In this document: positions 1 to 11,640 of the stretch, in pieces
How the letters are laid out: every line of letters starts with the position of its first letter
How positions within the stretch are numbered: position 1 is the first letter of the stretch
DNA from: Streblospio benedicti
Taxonomy: Eukaryota; Annelida; Polychaeta; Spionida; Spionidae
DNA: 64,000 nt
Assembly (NCBI GenBank): GCA_019095985.1
Contig: CM032668.1
Span: forward strand, 23,442,924 to 23,506,923
Reading direction: 5' to 3'
Program-made: the position numbers and the translations under genes
Notes under the pieces: generated by a model
Told to the model about the DNA's origin: nothing
Databases searched by the model: none
What the model saw: the letters and a program-made list of their open reading frames with translations, nothing else

Positions 1-875
1 ATCAATATTGAAGAAGAAATGAAAAAAACATAATTGACTGACTAGGGCTGCACAGTGAGGCCTATACGATGCATATTAAGCGAGATACCTTGCACCAGAT
101 TTTAACAAGCACTGCAATATACCAAAAGTTGCGGAATTTTGTCTAGTTTAAGGCGCTGCCTGATGCCAGCGTGGGAAGTGCCGGGAAAATTGAGAAAAAT
201 TGTGGTTTCCATGGTAACGTCAGCGTAAATTAGACCAAAATTACACAATATAAAAACCATTACAAAATCTTAAGTATGTTAGATAGAGATAAGTGTGATA
301 TCTCATATAAAAGGTATTTGAATCTACTTTCAGTGTATTACAATGAATATGCAAATTATCTCATTTGCATACGCCTAATTTGCATATAAACATAGCATTT
401 TTTACGTTTTTGTCACAAATGCAATCTTTAAAGTTTTTTTTTGTGAAATAAGTATTCATGCAACCACATTGGTTTTTATATATGTTATACAATACCTTGG
501 TAGCCACATCCACACAAAAGATCAAATCGATCAAAACAACATCAACGAATTGGCAAACAAATAACAAAACACTGTAGAATTTATTGTTCGATCAAAAATG
601 GAACATTTACGAATTGGCTGATATTACCTTCAGTTTGGAACAGAGTGGAAGACAAAATGAACATCAAAAATAAAATTAAAGGAAAGATAAAACTAATCAC
701 AAAAATTTAAAGGAATGTTTAAAGTGAGTAGAGTTATAATACAGTAAAGGCATTATTAACCATTACATAGTAAGAATCCAATTTAGAGACACAAAAATAT
801 TAGCTTCATTTTCAATTTCAAATATGGGCAAACATATTCAATATCTGGGGGTTAAGACACACAGATTTAATCATT
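1..875. other. AT-rich DNA, no gene seen
   Basis: This AT-rich stretch has short ORFs only, with no recognisable domain and no splice-site pair around a coding-like block. I see no transposon ends in it. Confidence 0.5.
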
Positions 876-928
876 TCATCATCATCAAGGAATCATTTAT
901 CATAATCATCATCATCATCATCATCATC

Positions 929-1020
<92 letters not shown>

Positions 1021-1101
1021 ATCATCCATCATCAAACATCATCATCATCATCATCACATATGTCAAGAATCAATTTAGTCATCATCATCATCATCATCAG
1101 C
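876..1101. repeat. (CAT)n trinucleotide microsatellite
   Basis: A long CAT/ATC run with a few interruptions covers about 200 bp, and a smaller satellite block follows at about 1,208-1,228. The run creates an artificial polyhistidine reading frame on the plus strand and an Asp-rich one on the minus strand. Neither looks like a gene. Confidence 0.95.
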
Positions 1102-1239
1102 AAAATATTAGATATTCATTATTCATCACAATCTTCATTTTCAATTTCAAATATCAGGGCAAACATATTCCAATATCTGGGGTTTACGACACACAGATTT
1201 ACCCTCCTCATCATCATCATCATCATCTTGAATTGCTAA

Positions 1240-1690
1240 ATGAGGCTCTACACACACATTCATATGTGCATGTCTGATCATTTGCATGACAACTACATGT
1301 ATTGATACATTCCCCATTTTTGCAGTCACAAACTATATCATTTAATAACTCTGGAACAGCACATAGTTGACTCATCATTATTGGCAAAAGACGATCAGAA
1401 CATTTCACCCAACCCCAATCTAGAGGATCGTAGAGGTCTTGCAAGCCAACTGTAGCTTGCTTCCATACTGCAAGTTGATGTGTGCAATGTTAAATATGCT
1501 GTAAAAATGCATCATCTGTTGGAGACAGTTTATTAGCTGCCTTCTTAGAAGAAAGAGTAGCCCTTAATACATTAAGTGATGTGCATGTTGTGTGACCATA
1601 TAATGCACCTACAAGATATGTGCAAGATTGAATCAATCTTGAAGACAGAGGTTCAGTACCAAGTGTTTTTCATGTCGACTATGTCTGAAG
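1240..1690 (-). pseudogene. Decayed cysteine-rich ORF fragment
   Basis: The minus strand carries a piece reading PLDWGWVKCSDRLLP, followed by a cluster of about ten cysteines spaced as CDCKNGEC, CSCHANDQTC and ECVC. Upstream, in other frames, are RCIIWSHN and an LSPTDDAFLQH-like piece. The order (a histidine/tryptophan stretch, a WGW block, then a CXC-like cysteine tail) resembles an uncharacterised multicopy protein family of marine invertebrates, which I recall only as a pattern. Several frame breaks make it non-functional. It may derive from a mobile element; the family cannot be named. Confidence 0.35.
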
Positions 1691-4596
1691 TGATTTTGAG
1701 AAACACATTTAATACAGTTTTTTACCTATACCAATAAAGCTTCAAATCCAAGATGGCTGCCATTGATGCCATGTTTCTTTTCATTAGTATGTGTTTGACA
1801 GGATTTGACCAAGACTATAATACATAAGTCAGGTACGTTAGACCATTTTGCCATTCAGAGAACAAAAAGTTCTGTTATTCCAACTGGGAATGTTAATGAT
1901 CATGTGTTATATGAATTGACTTGACTAGTCTCAATGTTAGGGACTGTGTGTAGGCCTTTTCATCCTTCCAGAGGTAAACAAAAAGATACTTTACTTTGTG
2001 ACATGCGTGGCTAAGCTATGTATTTACATATTCTGACATTGTGGTGCATGGAGGGAGGGTAAGTTTTTCCAGTGGTCATTAAGCAAGGGGCACATTTAAC
2101 TTTGATGTCTGCAGCGTCTACGGTGTTTTCCGCATTCAGTGACAAAAGTACAGTTGTTGGCACATACGCACTGCTTACGTGCGTTTTGAGTGCATCGCCA
2201 CTGGGGATTATTTCATCAGGGTGGCCGTGATATCAACATGCATTGAACGTGCGTTGCACTCACATTTAACTTACGTTCTACGCATGGTGTGATTTCCAAA
2301 GTACGACATTCGCACGTTCATTGTGCAGGGACCACACGGCACCAGTATTGTATCTGTACCGACAACGTACGTTAAATTTCTTGTATTTATACGACATTTG
2401 ACGTAAAGTCACCACACTGCCTCCTTACGGTCAGACCACAGCTGACATCGGCCGTAGAAGTTTGGCAAGCCAAACTTCTTCTGCGGCCTCCATACGGCCT
2501 TGAAAAAACGTACATTTGCCGCACTGTACACTCACGGATCCTCACGTTTTCTATGCGTTTTTGGCAGAAGACTGGCTTTTTTCATCAGATGTATGTAAGC
2601 TACTATCAATTATACAAAAACTATGAAAACCCAATACATTTTGCTAAGGAATAAGTATGCTACACTGATTGTTTGGCCATTTTCAAATATTTCTGAATAT
2701 TTGTTTCAGTGTTTCTTCACCCTGTTTTGACATTTTTCTTTGAAACTTTGTGATCAACAGATTATATGTATAGAGAAAGCATGTAGAAAAAAAACAGGAA
2801 GATAGATTAAGAATTAATGTGTTTTTTGTTGAAAAAATTATAATTTTTAATATATTTTTTTAATTTTTACCCCCAAAAATAAACATATTTTACTGGATCC
2901 ACGAATGGATTTTTTCAATATGTTCTTCTGCATACATATGCAAAATTTGGTGATTTCTTCCAAAAGTGCACACCCCTTTCACCTATTTCTTGCACTATAA
3001 CTCCATTCAGCGAAAAGTTGCATTGTGAGAAACGCTCTTTAGAAGAACCAGTTTATCTTCATCGAGGATTTATTTATCTGGATTTTGCTTCTTCCATCTC
3101 TCTGAGTTGTTACCAATTAAGGGTACTGTGAACTCTTTAAGGGGAAAATATTCTATTTTCAGCTTTTTAATATTTATTATACTTTAAACTGTTAAACTGT
3201 TTTGAAATGAACCTTTTATCTTCAATAGTTTTCCCATTACAACGCATTTTGTAAAGACCAAGCTGGAGTGAAAAACAATGACTCTTTCTTTGCAGGCTTA
3301 TAAGGTTATATGGGCTAAAATTCAAATTTTTACATTTTCAATGTTTTGTATGCTATAAATGATAAACAACAACATCTTTTTAAAATGAACGTTTTATCAT
3401 CAATAGTTTTTCTTATATGATGCATTTTATAGACATCAACTGCTATTAATGTATATTGATAGGCCATGTTTAAAGCCCATTTTCTCAAAACTAAGTTTGC
3501 ATAGTGGATGAATTTTTCTTTTTATATTTCTCCTTAACCATGAAATCAAATTTTCACAAACGTGTATATATTTGAAGATATATGCATTCTGAAGAAAACC
3601 TTACTAGGGATTTTGATTTTTTTTATTTCATTGATGAATTATGAACGTTTTTGTATTGATTTGCAAGAAAATTCGGAAAATAGGTGGTTTTTTAAACTTA
3701 AAATGCATGTAAAATGATAAATAGGAAAAATATAAAAAGATTTGAAGGAAGGTTTTCTTGATAAATATACAAATTTTGTAACTGAATAGTGATTTTGGTC
3801 ATTTCGATGTTTTACTATCAGTTATATGCTTCGCAGGCAAAGTTGTCATTTTTTCATTAATTGCTTTATAATTTTTTTTCATCCATCTATACAATTCAAA
3901 ACATGTTGTGTCATTAGATTAGATAATTATCTACAAAATAAGGTGCAATTTATAAGAATTGAAGCAATAATGAGTGAAAAAATCAAAGTTTAATAAAATC
4001 CTAAGAAAAGAGTTCACAGTCCCCTTATAGATACAAACGAAAATCGTTGATCCTAGTGCCTACTGTGGTATTCTCATTAATTACTTATAAACTAGTTGCA
4101 ATTTTATTATTTTATTTTTTTTATTTTTTTTCCACTTTTAGACAAATTTATTAATTATTGATATTTTTCTGCACCAATGGGTATACATAGAAAGTAACAA
4201 ACAGACATAGTTTATCAATTCTTAACATGTGATGGACGAAACTGATGAATGTTCATGTTAAAAGATGCAGCACATTGTGTTCATCAATTATAGAATTGCT
4301 TCAATTGTGCTACCAACCAATGTTTTGGGGAAGCAGATTTGTGGGCAAATAATGATATATGTATATACCCAGTGAAATTGTAAGGACTGCAAAATAAAAC
4401 AATGCAAAGTCGCGCTGGAATGTACTGTTCAGTTTTATGTCCTTCGAACATTTATTATGTACATAAACAAATAGTTAAAATATTTACATTTCTTCATTGC
4501 ACTTGGAAATTGAGACGTATTGTTAAATAATAGCTGAATGCTGCCAAGATAAGAGCATTGTCACAATAAATATTCCCTATATGTTTAACAATGCTG
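1691..4596. other. AT-rich intergenic DNA, nothing recognised
   Basis: No coding block, RNA gene or clear transposon end is visible. At about 2,100-2,560 the sequence becomes richer in CG dinucleotides and repeated ACGTACGT/CGCACGTTC-like words, which may be an old inverted-repeat element, but I could not pair the ends. Confidence 0.4.
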
Positions 4597-4712
4597 GTTA
4601 ATCAACTATAAACAACAAAATATAACAGAAAATTGAAATAAAGTTACCTGCATAATGCTCATAAATACAAACTAATAATTTGAGTAACTCAGTATTTTAC
4701 CCAACAATTGCT
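4597..4712 (+). repeat. 116-bp direct repeat, copy 1
   Basis: The 116 bases from GTTAATCAACTATAAACAAC to CAACAATTGCT recur at 4,894-5,009 with one visible mismatch (CTCATA versus ATCATA). The copies are about 180 bp apart in the same orientation. No transposon ends are seen. Confidence 0.9.
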
Positions 4713-4893
4713 AGACATACATTGGTTCATGTCAATGTTATTTTAAACATAAAATCATATCTATAAATTCAGTAAAGTACAAAAAATACAAAGTTCATTT
4801 TAAACCACTTCACACATGCGAGTTCACACATAATACAGACATTCATAGAGAATATCCTTTGTAAGTGAATGAAATCACCAAAAGTCTTTAAAA

Positions 4894-5009
4894 GTTAATC
4901 AACTATAAACAACAAAATATAACAGAAAATTGAAATAAAGTTACCTGCATAATGATCATAAATACAAACTAATAATTTGAGTAACTCAGTATTTTACCCA
5001 ACAATTGCT
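4894..5009 (+). repeat. 116-bp direct repeat, copy 2
   Basis: This is the second copy of the block at 4,597-4,712. It has the same length and differs at one visible position. It lies just downstream (in minus-strand terms) of the TMEM106-like remnant. Confidence 0.9.
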
Positions 5010-5178
5010 TTAAGTCTTCAAAAAAGGCTTTTGAAGTATCATTTTGCGAACCATTACATCTCACATGTTAATAGCTCATGGGCGAATTTTCTTCAGTTTT
5101 TCCCCAAATTGATGATATTGCAGTAGCTTGAAATGGCATTAGCAAAGTATGTCCTCATTTGGCAGACTCCTTACAATA

Positions 5179-5606
5179 TTACGCAATGTATCCTTCATCA
5201 TCAATATAAGTCAGATGGACTGTTATATAATATCTTCCTACACTCTTCCAGGGCACCTTCAGTGATGTAGTATTGCTCACTTGACCAACAACATTTTGAT
5301 CAAAAAGAACTGTCAAAGACATCTTGTTTATCGTCACTGGGAAGAAGTTGTCGTTAGAAACGTTATAAACATTTGCTATCTCCATCAACACAATTCCCTC
5401 TCCTGTTTCGTTAATATAAATTCTGTCCGGATGTATATTTCCAGAAGTTTTTTGTGGTCAACTGAACAGATCTTGGGAATAGGAAAAATAGAATAAGACC
5501 ACCCAGGAAAACGCAGAATGGAACTGCCAAGAATACATATAGCACTATTCTTCTTGGTTTGAGGCGACTATCTCGAAGTGGAATCAGAGCAACCAGTTCA
5601 TTGTCT
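5179..5606 (-). pseudogene. TMEM106-like membrane and LEA-2 region, frameshifted
   Basis: The minus strand encodes a juxtamembrane block with the pattern NELVALIPLRDSRLKPRR, one hydrophobic segment (VLYVFLAVPFCVFLGGLILF) ending FFLFPRSV, then, in another frame, HPDRIYINETGEG and IANVYNVSNDNFFPVTINK with DQNVVG. This is the order in the TMEM106 family, type II lysosomal/late-endosomal proteins with a luminal LEA-2-like beta domain (known: 'LVALIP.D.RL.P' before the membrane helix, 'FFLFPRS' after it, 'NITNNNFYPV' in the domain). Two frame breaks are visible: one between the upstream repeat ORF and NELVALIP near 5,605, and one between the membrane segment and HPDR near 5,430. The LEA-2 part stops at 5,179, shorter than in family members. 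It is a decaying paralogue, or a real gene damaged by assembly error in a repeat-rich spot. Confidence 0.65.
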
Positions 5607-6258
5607 TGCCTTCTGCACCCTCCTCCTCCTCCTTCTCGCTGTCAACACTGATCATGCCCGCTATCACATTTACATTCTGCATACTTTCCATAAACCTTTT
5701 AACAACTTCAGTATCATCTATTTCCTTCTGCTGCCTGGCTGCTTTTATTTTTCTTATTTCATTTCTCACAATTTCATCATCTATTTCCTTCTGCTGCCTG
5801 GCTGCTTTTATTTTTCTTATTTCATTTCTCACAATTTCATCATCTATTTCCTTCTGTTGCCTGGCTTTTCTCACAATTTCATCATCTATTTCCTTCTGCT
5901 GCCTGGCTGCTTTTATTTTTCTTATTTCATTTCTCACAATTTCATCATCTATTTCCTTCTGCTGCCTGGCTTCTTTTATTTTTCTTATTTCATTTCTCAC
6001 GATTTCATCATCTATTTCCTTCTGCTGCATGGCTTTTCTCACAATTTCATCATCTATTTCCTTCTGCTGCCTGGCTGCTTCTATTTTTTCAAACTCCTCT
6101 CTAACAAGTTCATCATCTATTTCCATCTGTTCCCTTCTTTGCTCTTCATCTTTCTCCTGCTGTCCACCTTCATTTTCTGTATCTGTGGCTGTGTGCTTGC
6201 CTCCTGCATCCTCCTTCCCGCTGTCAGTGCGGATCATGCCCGTTACCACATATGCCAT
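5584..6258 (-). CDS. Acidic coiled-coil repeat ORF (N-terminal part of TMEM106-like locus)
   Basis: A 224-residue open frame is built mainly from tandem copies of a 21-residue unit with core EIDDEIVRNEIRKIKAARQ, encoded by a 63-bp DNA repeat; some units are cut to about 10 residues. The charge pattern (EIDDE / RKIK / ARQQ) is that of an alpha-helical coiled coil. The array is flanked by two similar pieces, GMIRTDSGKEDAGG before it and GMISVDSEKEEEEGAEG after it, as if one segment was duplicated around it. It runs directly into the TMEM106-like juxtamembrane sequence but one frame off. If the frames were once joined, the repeats would sit in the cytosolic N-terminus. A possible splice acceptor (TTTCAG) lies just upstream of the ATG, so the start is uncertain. 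The plus-strand ORFs over this block are antisense shadows. Confidence 0.55.
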   Translation of the reverse strand: MAYVVTGMIRTDSGKEDAGGKHTATDTENEGGQQEKDEEQRREQMEIDDELVREEFEKIEAARQQKEIDDEIVRKAMQQKEIDDEIVRNEIRKIKEARQQKEIDDEIVRNEIRKIKAARQQKEIDDEIVRKARQQKEIDDEIVRNEIRKIKAARQQKEIDDEIVRNEIRKIKAARQQKEIDDTEVVKRFMESMQNVNVIAGMISVDSEKEEEEGAEGKTMNWLL

Positions 6259-6316
6259 GCCGACGGCTGAAATGCAGATTCAACATTGGTCTCATCTCGT
6301 CGCCATAATGAATTAG

Positions 6317-8560
6317 AATTCACAACTTTGCAGTGACTAGCTATGTGACAGATTATACACAATAATGCTGCGAGCAATTAATGTAAATCGTTAACAAATC
6401 TATTTAGAATATATAAGAGCAAGTTTGTTGAACTCAAATTAGAAATCGCGAACGTGAGGGTAAATCTAATCACTCAATTACTAGTGTAATATGAAAAATA
6501 GATTTGGCTTTCCTTTATTACACAGTCAAAATGTGTCGATTTATCTGGAAAAAAAATAAGTTTGTTTAATTTAAAAAACTGAATCATTGAAATCCACTCA
6601 CCCGCAGCCGGCATCAAAAACAGTGCACCCACTTTAAACATGGTGCAAACTATTCAGTGTTAAAAATTACATATTATGCTTAAAATAATTCATTATTGCC
6701 TTGTCAAAGATAAATCGCGTCTTCTATCAGCAGTGACCTAGTCAATGTTGGATTACGTATGAATCACGTGACGATTTACGTTTATGAAACGTAATTCGTG
6801 GAACGAGCAACGTTTTTTCTTAGAACGATTCACGTAAGCCGTACTCTCTATCAACTGCTGTGACAATCCTGTAAAACTTTTGGATATTCGAGGCTCGGAA
6901 GTAGTTTCGTTCAGCCAGGATCTCTCTATTGGGTTGTTGGATACGAGTAGGGCTTACTTGAATAACCAACGATGGTCTGACTGATAGGGACTAGTTAGTA
7001 GTTATGAATTAGTCTGGATCAAGTCTAAAGCAATGTTCTTTTTTCCGGTTTAGTGAGCTATGTAATACAGTAGAACCTCTATTGTTGCCTCCATAGTGTT
7101 TTTATGTGCTGCGTTTGATTTATTTGTTTTATCACATGAATCAAAATATTAAGATATCAAATTATTGAGTAAATGAATACGTAATGCATAGAGTATTTTA
7201 ATTAATTTGTTTCAAAAAATCCGTTTTACAGAAATGCCAATCATGCTCAACTGGCAGGTTCAGACAGTCACAAATATTGCAGGCTAAGTCTAACTTTGGG
7301 TGCTGATCTCCACACAGCGTGTCGCCTCAGTCGAGTATAATACTAGACGGTGGTGACACCACACGTATGGTTTCCATACGACATGTCCTGCTGCGGGTAG
7401 CGGCCTGGGGGTTCTCTGGAGCACAGGGGGATATATGAATAGAGGAGTGATGCAGGAATACGGCAGGACTTTAAGTAATTGTCCGACATTCCCGGTTACT
7501 GCAGCTGGGATTGTCATGTCAATGTTAGTTGTCAAATGGTCTCCGCAAAGGGTTCAGAGATCACCCATCTCTATATCCACGTATAACGTAACCACCCACC
7601 GATTTCACCTCTATATGGAGACCACTTCTATGATAACACCATATTTATTGCATGTTCTCCCACATCCAGTGTTGGTCTTAGTGCTTAGTGTTAGTCAAGT
7701 CTTAGTGTTGGTCAAAAAAGACCATGAACAGGAAGAGTGAATGGAGAAAAGCTGCAGTGCCAAGAGCAACGTTTACTCTTGAATAATGTGATATGAACTT
7801 GTAATTTCTTTCTGTGATAACATATCTTGCCATACTTGCGATATTCTGTATTTCAGTTGTTTTTAGTTTTTAGATGTTTTTAGATGTACTTAAGAAACCA
7901 TTGTTTTATTGCTGACTATAAATTTGTGCTTTGAATGTACTTGCTCTATGAGCCACCATACCTTTCCAGTATACCTGTAAATTAGACATGGATACTACAT
8001 TAGTTGAAAAGGAAGCTGAGGCTTCGAAATTAATACAAAATTCCAAAATAAAGATCATATTTCATAATATTATATCTTATTAGAAATTATCAAAATTATA
8101 AACTTTTAAAGTGCCGCCAACAGCAGTACAGTTATACATTAACATTAACATAATGAGGCCAACTGCTAGATTCCAAATTAGACAATTATCTCAACTATAA
8201 AATTGTATTAGATATATTGGTTCATACCAACACAATGAACACTTTCAAGAATGTACGAGATGTGTTTCTTGTAAAAAGTATCTCGAGCACTAAATGTCAT
8301 TTATGATTGTGATTTGATACTATAACATGAATTATTATTATAATCTATTACATAATAGTAACATACACGGAACATGCAGATTTCTTTTAAAAGTTTAGGT
8401 TTGGAATACATATATTTGGACTTCTTCCCATTAAATGTGACAGAATGAGATTCCGACAGTTTGTTTGTTTGTGTGTTTGTTTGTTTTGATTTGTTTTTAG
8501 GTGAGACATTTTTGATTTTTTTGATTTTGAGTGAATACTCCGCAGCCATCAGGTTTGATG
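6317..8560. other. Intergenic DNA with small repeat fragments
   Basis: No gene is recognised. At about 7,072 there is a CAGTAGAACCTCTATTG word of the kind found at pogo/Tigger-like termini. At about 7,315-7,365 a piece matching the internal part of the SINE at 23,865-24,209 (the GTCGCCTCAGTCGAGTATAA block) is present. Confidence 0.4.
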
Positions 8561-8564
8561 ATTA

Positions 8565-8765
8565 TAGCAGAGGGAGGCCACGTGATGTTGGTACATGGAC
8601 CTCCAGAGGCAGGCTAGGTAGCCAACTGAGCCTCGGGGTTGCGGAGGGATCACACTAGCTATAGTTTTCAAACTAGGTGAGTTCTTTTACGTGCAGAGGG
8701 ATGGCTTTCCTCTACACGGGACACGCCTTTTAACGAGGCTTCCGAGGCTTCCGAACCTCGGAACA
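8565..8765 (+). repeat. SINE-like fragment related to 23,865-24,209
   Basis: The block contains GGCAGGCTAGGTAGCC, GGATCACACTAGCTAT, AACTAGGTGAGTTCTTTTAC, GTGCAGAGGG and CGCCTTTTAACGAGGCTTCC. The same words occur in the same order at 23,875-24,003. Only the body is present here; no tRNA-like head was seen. Confidence 0.7.
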
Positions 8766-9773
8766 TAATTCATTTTCTGATTTGTAATAGCTTTTTACAT
8801 GTTATATATGTAGTGTTTTTAACATGTAATTTATGCCTATTCGTGTGTTTGTGCTTTCCAGGTGAGCATTTTGGCAGTTTGTGCGGCAAAGGTTGAGGTA
8901 GGACATTTATACATGTGTTACACTGGCAGATCCTGGGTTTCAGAAAGGGGGCAGTATCTGAGAAATTCTATGAGATCTAAACTCGCTAATGTGTAGTGAT
9001 GCTAAAACTTAATACAAAGATAAAGAGATCTTCATTTATTCATTAACTCGAATATAAAATTAAATTTCAATTAAAATCATATACATATACTAACTAATTA
9101 CAAATGTAATTGAGTCAGTTTGAAGAAAAAAATCTTAAATAACAGGTCTGATGAAGTCGATTCACTATAAACAGCCTGTCTAACACCACAATGACTATGA
9201 AGCCTGCATATGCTGGAAAATAAGATGCGATCATCTATCTACTAGACAATTAAATTGTATTCATCAGTTGGAGAAAAAAATCTTAAATTACATAAACTTA
9301 GAGTCTATAAGTTTAATGTAAAGCTAGAAAATCTACAATTACTCCAATATACAAGGCTTATAAAAAGTACAATGCGATCAGTCAGATAGAAAAAAACAAT
9401 GCGATCCAATAGAACACTAAGTAAAAATCAAATCTTAAAAAGCAATACAATGCAAATCAAACTGAATACCGGTAATCATACCAATTTCGAACAAAGTTAA
9501 TATTGAGTCTTGGTATAAAATCATGACATTCACATTAGCAAACGTTTCATCTACTGAATCTAAGTGTGAAAATCAGGTCGCCCAGGTCACAATTGTTCGC
9601 TGGAAACTCCAGATCGACAAAGAAATAAATTATTGGTGATTTGAATTATTATTAGAAAAGTGTAATGTATTTTTGAATAAAATATGTACAACTTGTATAT
9701 TTAAGCAGCCCAGCAAGTTTTCGGGTAACCTCTAGCTATAGGCCTATCACTTATGTAAAACCCCGAATAATCA
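8766..9773. other. AT-rich DNA downstream of ankyrin gene
   Basis: This would contain the 3' untranslated region of the minus-strand ankyrin gene. A minus-strand AATAAA is present near 9,035-9,040, about 740 nt after the stop. Nothing else is recognised. Confidence 0.4.
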
Positions 9774-11045
9774 TTAATATGTGTGATGTAGAGGAGTTTG
9801 GTTCTCAATGCTAGTTACATTACCATCAGCACCTTTTCCAACCAACATCTCCATGACCTGGAGGTGACCTGCTAGTGATGCCAAGTGAAGTGGTGTGCGA
9901 CCATCCTCTGTCTGGGCGTTCACGTCCGCTCCTTCTGTGACCAACATCTCCGCTATAGCACAATGACCATTTAGTGCTGCATCGTGTAGAGGAGTGTGTT
10001 TCAATTTGTCAGTTGCATTAACATCAGCACCTTTTCGAATCAACATCTCTGCGACCTGGACGTGACCGTATCCTGATGAATCATAAAGTGGTGTGCGACC
10101 ATCCTCTGTCTGGGCGTTGATGTCCACTCCTTTTGTCACCAACATCTCAGCTATAGTGACGTGACCATTAGCTGCTGCATCGTGTAGAGGAGTGTGTTTC
10201 CACTTATCAGTTGCATTAACATCAGCACCTTTTCGAATCAAGATTATAGCCACTTGAAGGTGACCCCAATGTGATGCCTGGTGAAGTGGAGTGAGACCCT
10301 CATCACTCTGGGCATTGACGTCTGCTCCTTCTTTCACCAACATCTCCGCTATAGTGACGTGACCATTAGTTGCTGCAGCATGTAGAGGAGTTTGTTTCAC
10401 TTTGTCAGCTGCATTAACATCAGCACCTTTTTGAACCAACATTTTGGCCACTTGGAGATGACCATGTTGTGATGCGTAGTGAAGTGGTGTGCCACCTTTC
10501 TCATTCTGGGCGTTGACATCCGCTCCTTCTGTCACCAGCATCTCAGCTACAGCGCAATGACCGTTAAATGATGCTTGATGTAGAGAAGTGCTTTGAGTTC
10601 CGTCTTTACTGTGTACATCAGCTCCTTTTTTAACCAACATCTGAGCGACCTGAATGTGTCCTTCTTGTGATGTCAATTGAAGTGGTGTCATACCACCCTC
10701 ATCCTGTGCATCGACGTCCGCTCCTTCTGTCACCAACATCTCAGCTATAGTGACGTGACCATCAACTGCTGCAGCATGTAGAGGAGTTTGTTTCACTTTG
10801 TCAGCTGCATTAACATCGGCTCCCTTTCTTACCAACATCTCTGCAACTTGGAGATGACCTTCTGCTGATGCAACTCGAAGTGGAGTGTGACCGTTCTCAC
10901 ACTGGGCATTGACGTCCGCTCCTTCTGCGACCAACCTCTCGGCTACAGCGAGTTGACCATCATTTGCCGCATCATGTAGCTGAGCTTGCACCTCTTTGTT
11001 GGTGGTAAGAATATCCACTACTCTTCTCACCATGTTACCTATAAC
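9774..11045 (-). CDS. Ankyrin-repeat protein, main exon (12 repeats)
   Basis: The open frame runs from the ATG at 11,033 (or the in-frame splice acceptor TTTCAG before 11,045) to a stop at 9,774. After about 15 residues it consists almost wholly of 33-residue ankyrin repeats with the TPLH, A..GH, AEMLV and GADVNA signatures, about 12 in a row. Odd and even repeats alternate in sequence, so the true unit is a 66-residue (198-bp) pair, for example 'DKVKQTPLHAAA..GHVTIAEMLV' followed by 'TPL..AS..GHLQVA.MLV'. Ankyrin stacks bind other proteins; the partner cannot be read. No other domain follows. The last repeat ends at QTPLHHTY. The exon start is phase 0 and fits the phase-0 donor of the exon at 22,980-23,153. 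It could instead be a single-exon gene starting at 11,033. Confidence 0.8.
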   Translation of the reverse strand, partial: VIGNMVRRVVDILTTNKEVQAQLHDAANDGQLAVAERLVAEGADVNAQCENGHTPLRVASAEGHLQVAEMLVRKGADVNAADKVKQTPLHAAAVDGHVTIAEMLVTEGADVDAQDEGGMTPLQLTSQEGHIQVAQMLVKKGADVHSKDGTQSTSLHQASFNGHCAVAEMLVTEGADVNAQNEKGGTPLHYASQHGHLQVAKMLVQKGADVNAADKVKQTPLHAAATNGHVTIAEMLVKEGADVNAQSDEGLTPLHQASHWGHLQVAIILIRKGADVNATDKWKHTPLHDAAANGHVTIAEMLVTKGVDINAQTEDGRTPLYDSSGYGHVQVAEMLIRKGADVNATDKLKHTPLHDAALNGHCAIAEMLVTEGADVNAQTEDGRTPLHLASLAGHLQVMEMLVGKGADGNVTSIENQTPLHHTY

Positions 11046-11116
11046 CTGAAAGTGACCACCATAATTGAATGATATGTATAGACAAGCACTTGCTTAAGAC
11101 CCACCCCCTCATCCCA

Positions 11117-11370
11117 GTAAACATGCATGTATTGGCCCAGTATTGGTCCAATACTGTTAGTTTAATAGGGCCAACTATGGCAACCAGTACTGGGCCATTT
11201 AGACTTTGCACACCGGCTGAGAAAAAGGGAGGCTGTGTACCGATCCAGCAATGGACCAGAGCTGGGCCAGCACTGGGCCAGTACGGGTCGGTCTTGCGTG
11301 GACCAATAATGGTCCTGTAAAAGCACACTATAATGGTGCGGTACAGGGCCAGCAATGCACTAGTATAGCA
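11117..11370. repeat. Repeat rich in TGGGCCAGTAYTGG words
   Basis: The words GGCCCAGTATTGG, ACTGGGCCATTT, CTGGGCCAGCACTGGGCC and similar recur at short intervals, some as inverted pairs. A single further copy of the motif is at about 11,838-11,866. It looks like a degenerate inverted-repeat element; the superfamily is unknown. Confidence 0.5.
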
Positions 11371-11640
11371 TGATGACTGATGACATGTGCATTGTCGACG
11401 ATTACTAATGACTCTACATTCATGGTTGATGATAACCTATGGAGGGGACAATCACACATTAGTATTTTCATTATTGCACACAATTTCGTACATTTCATAC
11501 GTCACAGTCATGATATTTTATACTTCCCGCATTGGGTGTTATCAGTCATCCACCATCCATCTCTGCCTATTCATTAATTAATGAATATCAAGAAAGTTTT
11601 ATACTACCCTCAAGATTCCATTTAAAAGTTGCAATTTGCA

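Noticed and set aside
824-1078. Polyhistidine ORF
   Set aside because: It is a reading of the (CAT)n microsatellite; no start context, domain or splice structure supports a gene.
5578-6316. Two plus-strand ORFs over the 63-bp repeats
   Set aside because: They are antisense readings of the coiled-coil array; the hydrophobic Phe/Ile/Ser text is the complement of the Glu/Asp/Lys repeat, and the minus strand connects to TMEM106-like sequence.
9774-11033. Regular 99/198-bp periodicity suggesting a CRISPR-like or satellite array
   Set aside because: The period is explained by 33-residue ankyrin repeats in one open frame, with no constant repeat and variable spacer.
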